Below the pieces are notes generated by a model. The model saw only the letters and a program-made list of their open reading frames with translations, did not search any database and had not been told where the DNA came from. A DNA stretch of 39,451 nucleotides from Cristatella mucedo (lineage: Eukaryota > Bryozoa > Phylactolaemata > Cristatellidae): positions 1-39,451 of the forward strand of contig WPIO01000472.1 in assembly GCA_009760855.2 (NCBI GenBank), written 5' to 3'. Shown piece by piece: positions 26,630-37,003 of this stretch (the first letter of the stretch is position 1; the number at the start of each line of letters is the position of its first letter). The translations under genes were made by a program, and so were the position numbers.

Positions 26630-28581
26630 TTGTTACGTACACGATATTAACAGACCCGATTGGTACGAGCCCGATTTATACGTACCCGATGATTACTTCC
26701 CTGTTTATTAAGTCCCCGATTATTACGTCCTCGATTAGTTAAGTGCCCGATTATTACATACCCGATTATCACGTCACCGATTATTATGTGCCTGATCAAT
26801 ACAAGCCCGATTACTAAGTCCCCGATTATTACGTCCGCGATTATTTGGTGCCTGATTATGACATACCCGATTATCACGTCACGGATTATTATCAGCCCTA
26901 TTATTATGAGGCCTACTTTTATTTACCTGATTTTTCGCCACCGATTATTACGTCTTCTATTATTACGGCACCGATTATTAGGTGCTCGATTATCAAGTGC
27001 CCGATTATTACATACCCGACTATCACGTCACCGATTATCACGTCACCGATTATTATGTGCCCGATCAATACAAGCCCGATTACTACGGCCCCGATTATTA
27101 CGTCCGCGATTATTAGGTGCCTGATTATTACATACCCGATTATCACGTCACGGATTCTTATCTGCCCGATTATTATGAGGCCTACTTTTATTTATTTACT
27201 TTATTTTTTCGTTCCCGATTATTACGTCCTCGATTATTACGTACACGATAATCAAGTGCTCGATTATTACATACCCGATTACCACGTCACGGATTATCAT
27301 CAGCCCGTTTATTATGTGCCCGATCAATACAAGCCCGATTACAACGTCCCCGATTATTACGTCCGCGATTATTAGGTGCCTGATTATTACATACCCGATT
27401 ATCACGTCATGGACTATTATCAGCCCGATTTTTATGAGGCCTACTTTTATTTATTTACTTTATTTTTTCGTCCCCAATTATTACGTCCTCGATTATTACA
27501 TACACGATTATCAAGTGCCCGATTATTACATACCCGATTATCACGTCACGGATTATCATCAGCCCGATTATTATGAGGCCTTCTTTTATTTACCTGATAT
27601 TTCGTCACCGAATATTACGTCTTCTATTTTTACGTCACCGATTATTCGGTGCTCGATTATCAAGTGCCTGATTATTACATACCCGACTATCACGTCACAG
27701 ATTATCACGTCACCGATTATTATGTGCCCGATCAATACAAGCCCGATTACTACGTCCCCGATTATTACGTCCGCGATTATTAGGTGCCTGATTATTACAT
27801 ACCCGATTATCACGTCATGGACTATTATCAGCCCGATTATTATGAAGCCTACTTTTATTTATTTACTTTATTTTTTCGTCCCCGATTATTACGTCCTCGA
27901 TTATTACGTACACGATTATCAAGTGCCCGATTATTACATACCCGATTATCACGTCACGAATTATCATCAGCCCGATTATTATGAGGCCTTCTTTTATTTA
28001 CCTGATATTTCGTCACCGAATATTACGTCTTCTATTTTTACGTCACCGATTATTCTGTGCTCGATTATCAAGTGCCTGATTATTACATACCCGAATATTA
28101 CGTCACCGACTACCACGTCACCAATTATTATGTGCCCGATCAATACAAGCCCGATTACTACGTCCGCGATTATTAGGTGCCCGATCAATACAAGCCCGAT
28201 TACAACGTCCCCGATTATTACGTCCGCGATTATTAGGTGCCTGATTATTACATACCCGATTATCACGTCATGGACTATTATCAGCCCGATTATTATGAGG
28301 CCTACTTTTATTTCCCTTTTTTTTTTCGTCACCGATTATTACGTCTTCTATTACTACGTCATCGATTATTAGGTGCTCTATTACTTCATACCCGATTATC
28401 ACGTCACCAATTATTATCTGCCCAAACAATACGAGCCCGAATAGTACGTGCCCGATTATTACCTTAAAGTATTTCGTATCCGATTATTACGTACCTGACT
28501 ACCACGGAACTAATTATTACGTTTGCAGTTGTTTTGTCTGATTATTACGTACCCGATTATTTCGAGCCCGATGACGTCCCC
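26630..28581. repeat. Domain A, copy 11 (longest, duplicated module pair)
   Basis: This 1952-bp copy has spacers near 26908, 27177, 27436, 27575, 27844, 27983 and 28297, giving modules of about 278, 269, 259, 139, 269, 139, 314 and 285 bp. Compared with the full form it has an extra 269 plus 139-bp pair (about 408 bp), a tandem duplication bounded by spacers. The second 139-bp copy follows a GAAGCCTAC spacer like that of copy 7, so the added pair may derive from a copy-7-like unit. Confidence 0.94.
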
Positions 28582-30018
28582 GAGCACTGAAAGCAACGGC
28601 AAGTCTCCACGACTTATTTGCATCTTCCCCTCTCTGGAGCGGACTTTCAACATCTTTTGCGATAACTTTATGCTACGGGTAGCTGCTGCGGATGGCATCG
28701 ATCTTGCTCGATTTGCCTTTAGCTGGCTTCTTTTCTTTAAGAAACATATATCTTTTTGTTGTATGCGTAGTCTCAGTAAATTTTTATTATCTTACTTGTA
28801 GTATCTTCTAACCACAGGCGTTCCGAGTAAGTTATCTCACGTGCTAAAACCATTGACGCGTGTTTTTCTCCGTGAACGTATATGCTCTCATGTTATTATT
28901 TGTCCTAATGAATAACTCGTCAGCCCGCTTGTAGAGCCTTTAAAGCCACGGCGTTGCGGGTACATTAAATCCCAAGCCGGCATTGTTTTCGCTTTTTTTT
29001 TCTTTTAGAAATATATGTCCTCTAGTGCAATTATTAGTCTTAATTAATACTTCGTTTTCCCGTTGGTCGATCTTCACAGCGCTAGCGTTTCGATAAAGCA
29101 CTCATCTCCTGTATAAACCTTTTCGCGTGTTTTTTTTCGAAAAATATATATCCTTCAGTTGCATACATAGTCTCATTTCGTAATTTATAATCTTACTGGT
29201 ACAACCTTCTAAGCGAAGGCATTCCGAATAAGTACTTTTATCGCCTGAAACAAATTACACGTCTTTTCCATGGCAAATATGTATCATTTAATGTTTGAAT
29301 TAGTCCGACTAAATCAAGAATTATCCTACTAGTAGTGCCTTTAAACCACAGGCGTCCCGCGTAAATTATCGCCGCCGCAAAATTTATCAACGCACGCGTC
29401 TCGGGATCGTTTACCTTTAAATATTGTCATTTAACAATTTATTATCTTTCTGGTAGTACCTTCAAAGCGCGGGTGTCCCGAGTAAATCCCCTCCAAAAAG
29501 TATTTACGCGTCTTTCCTTTCCGAAACGTATGTTCGTTATTGTTACAATTAGTCTTAACAAGTACTGCATTATCCAACTTGTCGATCCTTCAAGCCGCCG
29601 GCGTTTCGAGAAAGTTATCTTGTAAGCTATAGCCATTTACGCGTCCTCGTTTATGGTAATATAGCTCCTTTAGTATTATAAATAGTCTCAATGAATGCAT
29701 ATATACTTCTCACAACTTGTACCAACCAAGCACAGGCATTCCGAGTAAGCTATTTCCCTGCTATAGCCATTTGCGCGTCTTTGCTTCTGGAAATATGCAT
29801 CCTTTAGTGTTGTAAATAGTCTAATATAATGCATTGTGATGCAGCTAGAACATTCTTATAAACGCCTGGCGTTCCGAGTAAATTATCTTTCCCGTTAAAA
29901 CCATTCAGGGGTCTTTTCTTTAGGAAACAAATCTCCTTTAGGTGTATAAATAGTCTTAATTAATTTTTATTATCTTACTTGTAGTTGCTTCTAACCGCAG
30001 GCCTTGTTGTGTACCCGA
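28582..30018. repeat. Domain B, copy 11
   Basis: This 1437-bp interior-type copy has CCCG in monomer 5 (near 29355). Monomer 4 keeps GGCATTCCGAATAAG, whereas most interior copies have GGCATTCTGAATAAG. Confidence 0.94.
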
Positions 30019-31564
30019 TTGTTACGTACACGATATTAACAGACCCGATTGGTACGAGCCCGATTTATACGTACCCGATGATTACTTCCCTGTTTATTAA
30101 GTCCCCGATTATTACGTCCTCGATTATTAAGTGCCCGATTATTACATACCCGATTATCACGTCACCGATTATTATGTGCCTGATCAATACAAGCCCGATT
30201 ACTAAGTCCCCGATTATTACGTCCGCGATTATTTGGTGCCTGATTATGACATACCCGATTATCACGTCACGGATTATTATCAGCCCTATTATTATGAGGC
30301 CTACTTTTATTTACCTGATTTTTTCGCCACCGATTATTACGTCTTCTATTATTACGGCACCGATTATTAGGTGCTCGATTATCAAGTGCCCGATTATTAC
30401 ATACCCGACTATCACGTCACCGATTATCACGTCACCGATTATTATGTGCCCGATCAATACAAGCCCGATTACTACGGCCCCGATTATTACGTCCGCGATT
30501 ATTAGGTGCCTGATTATTACATACCCGATTATCACGTCACGGATTCTTATCTGCCCGATTATTATGAGGCCTACTTTTATTTATTTACTTTATTTTTTCG
30601 TTCCCGATTATTACGTCCTCGATTATTACGTACACGATAATCAAGTGCTCGATTATTACATACCCGATTACCACGTCACGGATTATCATCAGCCCGTTTA
30701 TTATGTGCCCGATCAATACAAGCCCGATTACAACGTCCCCGATTATTACGTCCGCGATTATTAGGTGCCTGATTATTACATACCCGATTATCACGTCATG
30801 GACTATTATCAGCCCGATTTTTATGAGGCCTACTTTTATTTATTTACTTTATTTTTCGTCCCCAATTATTACGTCCTCGATTATTACATACACGATTATC
30901 AAGTGCCCGATTATTACATACCCGATTATCACGTCATGGATTTATCATCAGCCCGATTATTATGAGGCCTTCTTTTATTTACCTGATATTTCGTCACCGA
31001 ATATTACGTCTTCTATTTTTACGTCACCGATTATTCGGTGCTCGATTATCAAGTGCCTGATTATTACATACCCGAATATTACGTCACCGACTACCACGTC
31101 ACCAATTATTATGTGCCCGATCAATACAAGCCCGATTACTACGTCCGCGATTATTAGGTGCCCGATCAATACAAGCCCGATTACAACGTCCCCGATTATT
31201 ACGTCCGCGATTATTAGGTGCCTGATTATTACATACCCGATTATCACGTCATGGACTATTATCAGCCCGATTATTATGAGGCCTACTTTTATTTCCCTTT
31301 TTTTTTTCGTCACCGATTATTACGTCTTCTATTACTACGTCATCGATTATTAGGTGCTCTATTACTTCATACCCGATTATCACGTCACCAATTATTATCT
31401 GCCCAAACAATACGAGCCCGAATAGTACGTGCCCGCTTATTACCTTTAAGTATTTCGTATCCGATTATTACGTACCTGATTACCACGGAACTAATTATTA
31501 CGTTGCAGTTGTTTTTTGTCTGATTATTACGTACCCGATTATTTCGAGCCCGATGACGTCCCCC
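30019..31564. repeat. Domain A, copy 12 (full six-module form)
   Basis: This 1546-bp copy has spacers near 30296, 30566, 30825, 30964 and 31278, giving modules of about 277, 270, 259, 139, 314 and 287 bp. Single-base length changes in homopolymers (GATTTTTTCGCC near 30318, ATTTTTCGTCCCC near 30850, GTTGTTTTTTGTC near 31508) and an extra T near 30939 shift the frame but not the module plan. Confidence 0.94.
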
Positions 31565-31676
31565 GAGCACTGAAAGCAACGGCAAGTCTCCACGACTTAT
31601 TTGCATCTTCCCCTCTCTGGAGCGGACTTTCAACATCTTTTGCGATAACTTTATGCTACGGGTAGCTGCTGCGGAT
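31565..31676. repeat. Domain B linker (reference copy)
   Basis: This 112-bp segment, GAGCACTGAAAGCAACGG to GCTGCTGCGGAT, resembles neither the 15-mer nor clearly the ~132-bp monomer. It is the most GC-rich and least repetitive part of the unit and occurs once per unit (14 times in the window). It could be a very diverged monomer or the remnant of another sequence captured by the satellite. Two alleles exist: TATCTGG/GACTGTC/AACTGTATG (copies 1, 2, 8, 14, with a CTGAAG variant in copy 14) and TCTCTGG/GACTTTC/AACTTTATG (most others). Confidence 0.8.
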
Positions 31677-31799
31677 GGCATCGATCTTGCTCGATTTGCC
31701 TTTAGCTGGCTTCTTTTCTTTAAGAAACATATATCTTTTTGTTGTATGCGTAGTCTCAGTAAATTTTTATTATCTTACTTGTAGTATCTTCTAACCACA
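31677..31799. repeat. B monomer 0 (reference copy)
   Basis: This 123-bp monomer starts GGCATCGATCTTGCTCG and is somewhat shortened at its 5' part relative to other monomers. Its 3' half (GAAACATATATC, TAGTCTCAGTAAAT, TTATTATCTTACTTGTAG, CTTCTAACC) aligns well with monomer 9, which supports common descent. It carries one of the best markers of the older versus interior type. Confidence 0.75.
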
Positions 31800-31933
31800 G
31801 GCGTTCCGAGTAAGTTATCTCACGTGCTAAAACCATTGACGCGTGTTTTTTCTCCGTGAACGTATATGCTCTCATGTTATTATTTGTCCTAATGAATAAC
31901 TCGTCAGCCCGCTTGTAGAGCCTTTAAAGCCAC
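31800..31933. repeat. B monomer 1 (reference copy)
   Basis: This 134-bp monomer starts GGCGTTCCGAGTAAG and has CTAAAACCATTGACGCG, the shared middle box, and TTGTCCTAATGAATAAC at the position of AGTCTTAATAAA in other monomers. Confidence 0.82.
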
Positions 31934-32066
31934 GGCGTTGCGGGTACATTAAATCCCAAGCCGGCATTGTTTTCGCTTTTTTTTCTTTTAGAAATATATG
32001 TCCTCTAGTGCAATTATTAGTCTTAATTAATACTTCGTTTTCCCGTTGGTCGATCTTCACAGCGCT
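31934..32066. repeat. B monomer 2 (reference copy)
   Basis: This 133-bp monomer starts GGCGTTGCGGGTACATT. It has a T-rich centre and TTAGTCTTAATTAATACTTC. The ACGCGT box is not preserved, which makes it one of the more diverged monomers. Confidence 0.75.
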
Positions 32067-32198
32067 AGCGTTTCGATAAAGCACTCATCTCCTGTATAAA
32101 CCTTTTCGCGTTTTTTTTTGAAAAATATATATCCTTCAGTTGCATACATAGTCTCATTTCGTAATTTATAATCTTACTGGTACAACCTTCTAAGCGAA
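32067..32198. repeat. B monomer 3 (reference copy)
   Basis: This 132-bp monomer starts AGCGTTTCGATAAAGC and has TAAACCTTTTCGCG in place of the usual AAACCATTTACGCG. In most copies this is followed by a T-run and CGAAAAATATATATCC; here the CG of that element is partly lost. ATACATAGTCTCATTT matches the monomer consensus. Confidence 0.8.
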
Positions 32199-32333
32199 GG
32201 CATTCTGAATAAGTACTTTTATCGCCTGAAATACAAATTACACGTCTTTTCCATGGCAAATATGTATCATTTAATGTTTGAATTAGTCCGACTAAATCAA
32301 GAATTATCCTACTAGTAGTGCCTTTAAACCACA
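32199..32333. repeat. B monomer 4 (reference copy)
   Basis: This 135-bp monomer starts GGCATTCTGAATAAG and has TTACACGTCTTTTCCATGG and AATTAGTCCGACTAAATC. It contains one of the most copy-variable short tracts of domain B (CCTGAAACAAATT, CCTAAAACAG, CCACATACAAATT and here CCTGAAATACAAATT). Confidence 0.8.
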
Positions 32334-32453
32334 GGCGTCGGGCGTAAATTATCGCCGCCGCAAAATTTATCAACGCACGCGTCTCGGGATCGTTTACCTT
32401 TAAATATTGTCATTTAACAATTTATTATCTTTCTGGTAGTACCTTCAAAGCGC
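32334..32453. repeat. B monomer 5 (reference copy, short)
   Basis: At 120 bp this is the shortest monomer. It starts GGCGTCGGGCGTAAATT and contains the CCCG/CGGG dimorphism in its first bases. CGCACGCGTCTCGGGATCG occupies the position of the ACGCGTCTTTTCTTTCGG box. Confidence 0.8.
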
Positions 32454-32582
32454 GGGTGTCCCGAGTAAATCCCCTCCAAAAAGTATTTACGCGTCTTTCC
32501 TTTCCGAAACGTATGTTCGTTATTGTTACAATTAGTCTTAACAAGTACTGCATTATCCAACTTGTCGATCCTTCAAGCCGCC
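32454..32582. repeat. B monomer 6 (reference copy)
   Basis: This 129-bp monomer starts GGGTGTCCCGAGTAAATCC and has TTTACGCGTCTTTCC, TTCCGAAACGTATG and ACAATTAGTCTTAACAAG. A minus-strand open frame of 64 codons recurs here in most units; it tracks DNA conservation and is absent from units where a few bases differ, so I do not call it a gene. Confidence 0.82.
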
Positions 32583-32717
32583 GGCGTTTCGAGAAAGTTA
32601 TCTTGTAAGCTATAGCCATTTACGCGTCCTCGTTTATGGTAATATAGCTCCTTTAGTATTATAAATAGTCTCAATGAATGCATATATATTTCTCACAACT
32701 TGTACCAACCAAGCACA
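32583..32717. repeat. B monomer 7 (reference copy)
   Basis: This 135-bp monomer starts GGCGTTTCGAGAAAGTTATC and has AGCCATTTACGCGTCC, TAGCTCCTTTAGTATTATAA and ATAGTCTCAATGAATGCAT. It is close to the overall monomer consensus. Confidence 0.84.
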
Positions 32718-32850
32718 GGCATTCCGAGTAAGCTATTTCCCTGCTATAGCCATTTGCGCGTCTTTGCTTCTGGAAATATGCATCCTTTAGTGTTGTAAAT
32801 AGTCTAATATAATGCATTGTGATGCAGCTAGAACATTCTTATAAACGCCT
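32718..32850. repeat. B monomer 8 (reference copy)
   Basis: This 133-bp monomer starts GGCATTCCGAGTAAGC and has AGCCATTTGCGCGTC, GGAAATATGCATCC, TTTAGTGTTGTAAATAGTC and TAATGCATTGTGATGCAGC. It shows clear similarity to monomers 7 and 9. Confidence 0.84.
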
Positions 32851-32982
32851 GGCGTTCCGAGTAAATTATCTTTCCCGTTAAAACCATTCAGGGGTCTTTT
32901 CTTTAGGAAACAAATCTCCTTTAGGTGTATAAATAGTCTTAATTAATTTTTATTATCTTACTTGTAGTTGCTTCTAAGCGCA
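32851..32982. repeat. B monomer 9 (reference copy)
   Basis: This 132-bp monomer starts GGCGTTCCGAGTAAATTATC and has AAAACCATTCAGGGGTC, GGAAACAAATCTCC and TTATTATCTTACTTGTAG. The next monomer start (32983 on) breaks down within about 15 bp into the 15-mer array of domain A, so the A/B junction lies inside a monomer. Confidence 0.84.
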
Positions 32983-33001
32983 GGCGTTGTTGTGTACCCG
33001 A

Positions 33002-34543
33002 TTGTTACGTACACGATATTAACAGAGCCGATTGGTACGAGCCCGATTTATACGTACCCGATGATTACTTCCCTGTTTATTAAGTCCCCGATTATTACGT
33101 CCTCGATTATTAAGTGCCCGATTATTACATACCCGATTATCACGTCACCGATTATTATGTGCCTGATCAATACAAGCCCGATTACTAAGTCCCCGATTAT
33201 TACGTCCGCGATTATTTGGTGCCTGATTATGACATACCCGATTATCACGTCACGGATTATTATCAGCCCTATTATTATGAGGCCTACTTTTATTTACCTG
33301 ATTTTTCGCCACCGATTATTACGTCTTCTATTATTACGGCACCGATTATTAGGTGCTCGATTATCAAGTGCCCGATTATTACATACCCGACTATCACGTC
33401 ACCGATTATCACGTCACCGATTATTATGTGCCCGATCAATACAAGCCCGATTACTACGGCCCCGATTATTACGTCCGCGATTATTAGGTGCCTGATTATT
33501 ACATACCCGATTATCACGTCACGGATTCTTATCTGCCCGATTATTATGAGGCCTACTTTTATTTATTTACTTTATTTTTTCGTTCCCGATTATTACGTCC
33601 TCGATTATTACGTACACGATAATCAAGTGCTCGATTATTACATACCCGATTACCACGTCACGGATTATCATCAGCCCGTTTATTATGTGCCCGATCAATA
33701 CAAGCCCGATTACAACGTCCCCGATTATTACGTCCGCGATTATTAGGTGCCTGATTATTACATACCCGATTATCACGTCATGGACTATTATCAGCCCGAT
33801 TTTTATGAGGCCTACTTTTATTTATTTACTTTATTTTTTCGTCCCCAATTATTACGTCCTCGATTATTACATACACGATTATCAAGTGCCCGATTATTAC
33901 ATACCCGATTATCACGTCACGGATTATCATCAGCCCGATTATTATGAGGCCTTCTTTTATTTACCTGATATTTCGTCACCGAATATTACGTCTTCTATTT
34001 TTACGTCACCGATTATTCGGTGCTCGATTATCAAGTGCCTGATTATTACATACCCGAATATTACGTCACCGACTACCACGTCACCAATTATTATGTGCCC
34101 GATCATACCAGCCCGATTACTACGTCCGCGATTATTAGGTGCCCGATCAATACAAGCCCGATTACAACGTCCCCGATTATTACGTCCGCGATTATTAGGT
34201 GCCTGATTATTACATACCCGATTATCACGTCATGGACTATTATCAGCCCGATTATTATGAGGCCTACTTTTATTTCCCTTTTTTTTTCGTCACCGATTAT
34301 TACGTCTTCTATTACTACGTCATCGATTATTAGGTGCTCTATTACTTCATACCCGATTATCACGTCACCAATTATTATCTGCCCAAACAATACGAGCCCG
34401 AATAGTACGTGCCCGATTATTACCTTTAAGTATTTCGTATCCGATTATTACGTACCTGATTACCACGGAACTAATTATTACGTTTGCAGTTATTTTGTCT
34501 GATTATTACGTACCCGATTATTTTCGAGCCCGATGACGTCCCC
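33002..34543. repeat. Domain A, copy 13 (full six-module form)
   Basis: This 1542-bp copy has spacers near 33279, 33548, 33807, 33946 and 34259, giving modules of about 277, 269, 259, 139, 313 and 285 bp. It is nearly identical in plan to copies 6, 9 and 12. A small indel (GATCATACCAGCC where others have GATCAATACAAGCC, near 34101) breaks one 15-mer. Confidence 0.94.
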
Positions 34544-35980
34544 GAGCACTGAAAGCAACGGCAAGTCTCCACGACTTATTTGCATCTTCCCCTCTCTGGA
34601 GCGGACTTTCAACATCTTTTGCGATAACTTTATGCTACGGGTAGCTGCTGCGGATGGCATCGATCTTGCTCGATTTGCCTTTAGCTGGCTCCTTTTCTTT
34701 GGAAACATATATCTTTTTTGTTGTATGCGTAGTCTCAGTAAATTTTTTATTATCTTACTTGTAGTATCTTCTAACCACAGGCGTTCCGAGTAAGTTATCT
34801 CACGTGCTAAAACCATTGACGCGTGTTTTTCTCCGTGAACGTATATGCTCTCATGTTATTATTTGTCCTAATGAATAACTCGTCAGCCCGCTTGTAGGGC
34901 CTTTAAAGCCACGGCGTTGCGGGTACATTAAATCCCAAGCCGGCATTGTTTTCGCTTTTTTTCTTTTAGGAAATATATGTCCTCTAGTGCAATTATTAGT
35001 CTTAATTAATACTTCGTTTTCCCGTTGGTCGATCTTCAGCGCCAGCGTTTCGATAAAGCTCTCATCCCTGTATAAACCTTTTCGCGTGTTTTTTTTCGAA
35101 AAAATATATATCCTTCAGTTGCATACATAGTCTCATTTCGTAATTTATAATCTTACTGGTACAACCTTCTAAGCGAAGGCATTCTGAATAAGTACTTTTA
35201 TCGCCTAAAACAGTTCACACGTCTTTTCCATGGCAAATATGTATCATTTAATTTTTGAATTAGTCCGACTAAATCAAGAATTATCCTACTAGTAGTGCTT
35301 TTAAACCACAGGCGTCTGGCGTAAATTATCGCCGCCGCAAAATTTATCAACGCACGCGTCTCGGGATCGTTTACCTTTAAATATTGTCATTTAACAATTT
35401 ATTATCTTTCTGGTAGTACCTTCAAAGCGCGGGGTGTCCCGAGTAAATCCCCTCCTAAAACCATTTACGCGTCTTTCCTTTCCGAAACGTATGTTCGTTA
35501 TTGTTACAATTAGTCTTAACAAGTACTGCATTATCCAACTTTTCGATCCTTCAAGCCGCCGGCGTTTCGAGAAAGGTATCTTGTAAGCTATAGCCATTTA
35601 CGCGTCCTCGTTTATGGTAATATAGCTCCTTTAGTATTATAAATAGTCTCAATGAATGCATATATACTTCTCACAACTTGTACCAACCAAGCACAGGCAT
35701 TCCGAGTAAGCTATTTTCCCTGCTATAGCCATTTGCGCGTCTTTGCTTCTGGAAATATGCATCCTTTAGTGTTGTAAATAGTCTAATATAATGCATTGTG
35801 ATGCAGCTAGAACATTCTTATAAATGCCTGGCGTTCCGAGTAAATTATCTTTCCCGTTGAAACCATTCAGGGGTCTTTTCTTGAGGAAACAAATCTCCTT
35901 TAGGTGTATAAACAGTCTTAATAAATTTTTATTATCTTACTTGTAGTTGCTTCTAAGCGCAGGCCTTGTTGCGTACCCGA
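34544..35980. repeat. Domain B, copy 13
   Basis: This 1437-bp copy is interior type with scattered single-base indels (TTTCTTTGGAAAC near 34700, AATTTTTTATT near 34742, GCGCGGGGTGTCCC near 35427). Monomer 5 has GTCTGGCG near 35315, a form unlike either allele at that site. Monomer 6 has the older CCTAAAACCATTTACGCG followed by the interior CTTTCCTTTCCG, so the type boundary lies within the monomer. Confidence 0.93.
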
Positions 35981-37003
35981 TTGTTACGTACACGATATTA
36001 ACAGAGCCGATTGGTACGAGCCCGATTTATACGTACCCGATGATTACTTCCCTGTTTATTAAGTCCCCGATTATTACGTCCTCGATTATTAAGTGCCCGA
36101 TTATTACATACCCGATTATCACGTCACCGATTATTATGTGCCTGATCAATACAAGCCCGATTACTAAGTCCCCGATTATTACGTCCGCGATTATTAGGTG
36201 CCTGATTATTACATACCCGATTATCACGTCACGGATTATTATCAGCCCGATTATTATGAGGCCTACTTTTATTTATTTACTTTATTTTTTCGTCCCCGAT
36301 TATTACGTCCTCGATTATTACATTCACGATTATCTAGTGCCCGATTATTACATACCCGATTATCACGTCACGAATTATCATCAGCCCGATTATTATGAGG
36401 CCTTCTTTTATTTACCTGATATTTCGTCACCGAATATTACGTCTTCTATTTTTACGTCACCGATTATTCTGTGCTCGATTATCAAGTGCCTGAATATTAC
36501 ATACCCGAATATTACGTCACCGATTACCACGTCACCAATTATTATGTTCCCGATCAATACAAGCCCGATTAATACGTCCGCGATTATTAGGTGCCCGATC
36601 AATACAAGCCCGATTACAACGTTTCCGATTATTACGTCCGCGATTATTAGGTGCCTGATTATTACATACCCGATTATCACGTCATGGACTATTCTCCGCA
36701 CGCGATTATTATGAGGCTTACTTTTATTTATTTCCTTTTTTTTTTCGTCACCGATTATTACGTCTTCTATTACTACGTCACCGATTATTAGGTGCTCTAT
36801 TAGATTCATACCGATTATCAACGTCACCAATATTATCTGCCCAAACAATACGAGCCCGAATAGTTACGTGCCCGATTATTACCTTTAAGTGTTTCGTATC
36901 CGATTATTACGTACCTGATTACCACGGACCTAATTATTACGTGTTTGCAGTTATTTTGTCTGATTATTACGTACCCGATTATTTTGAGCCCGATGACGTC
37001 CCC
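35981..37003. repeat. Domain A, copy 14
   Basis: This 1023-bp copy has spacers near 36258, 36397 and 36713, giving modules of about 277, 139, 316 and 291 bp. The 269-bp and 259-bp modules are missing. From about 36690 onward small indels become frequent (TTCTCCGCACGCGATT near 36691, TTAGATTCATACCG near 36801), in contrast with the clean copies to the left. Confidence 0.92.

Larger units (their letters stand above)
31565..33001. repeat. Domain B, copy 12 (reference copy for the monomer map)
   Basis: This 1437-bp interior-type copy has CGGG in monomer 5. I divided it into a 112-bp linker and ten monomers at the recurring GGCGTTCCGAG-like start; these are listed separately. Lengths from monomer 0 to 9 are 123, 134, 133, 132, 135, 120, 129, 135, 133 and 132 bp, followed by a short stub that passes into domain A. 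Confidence 0.94.
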
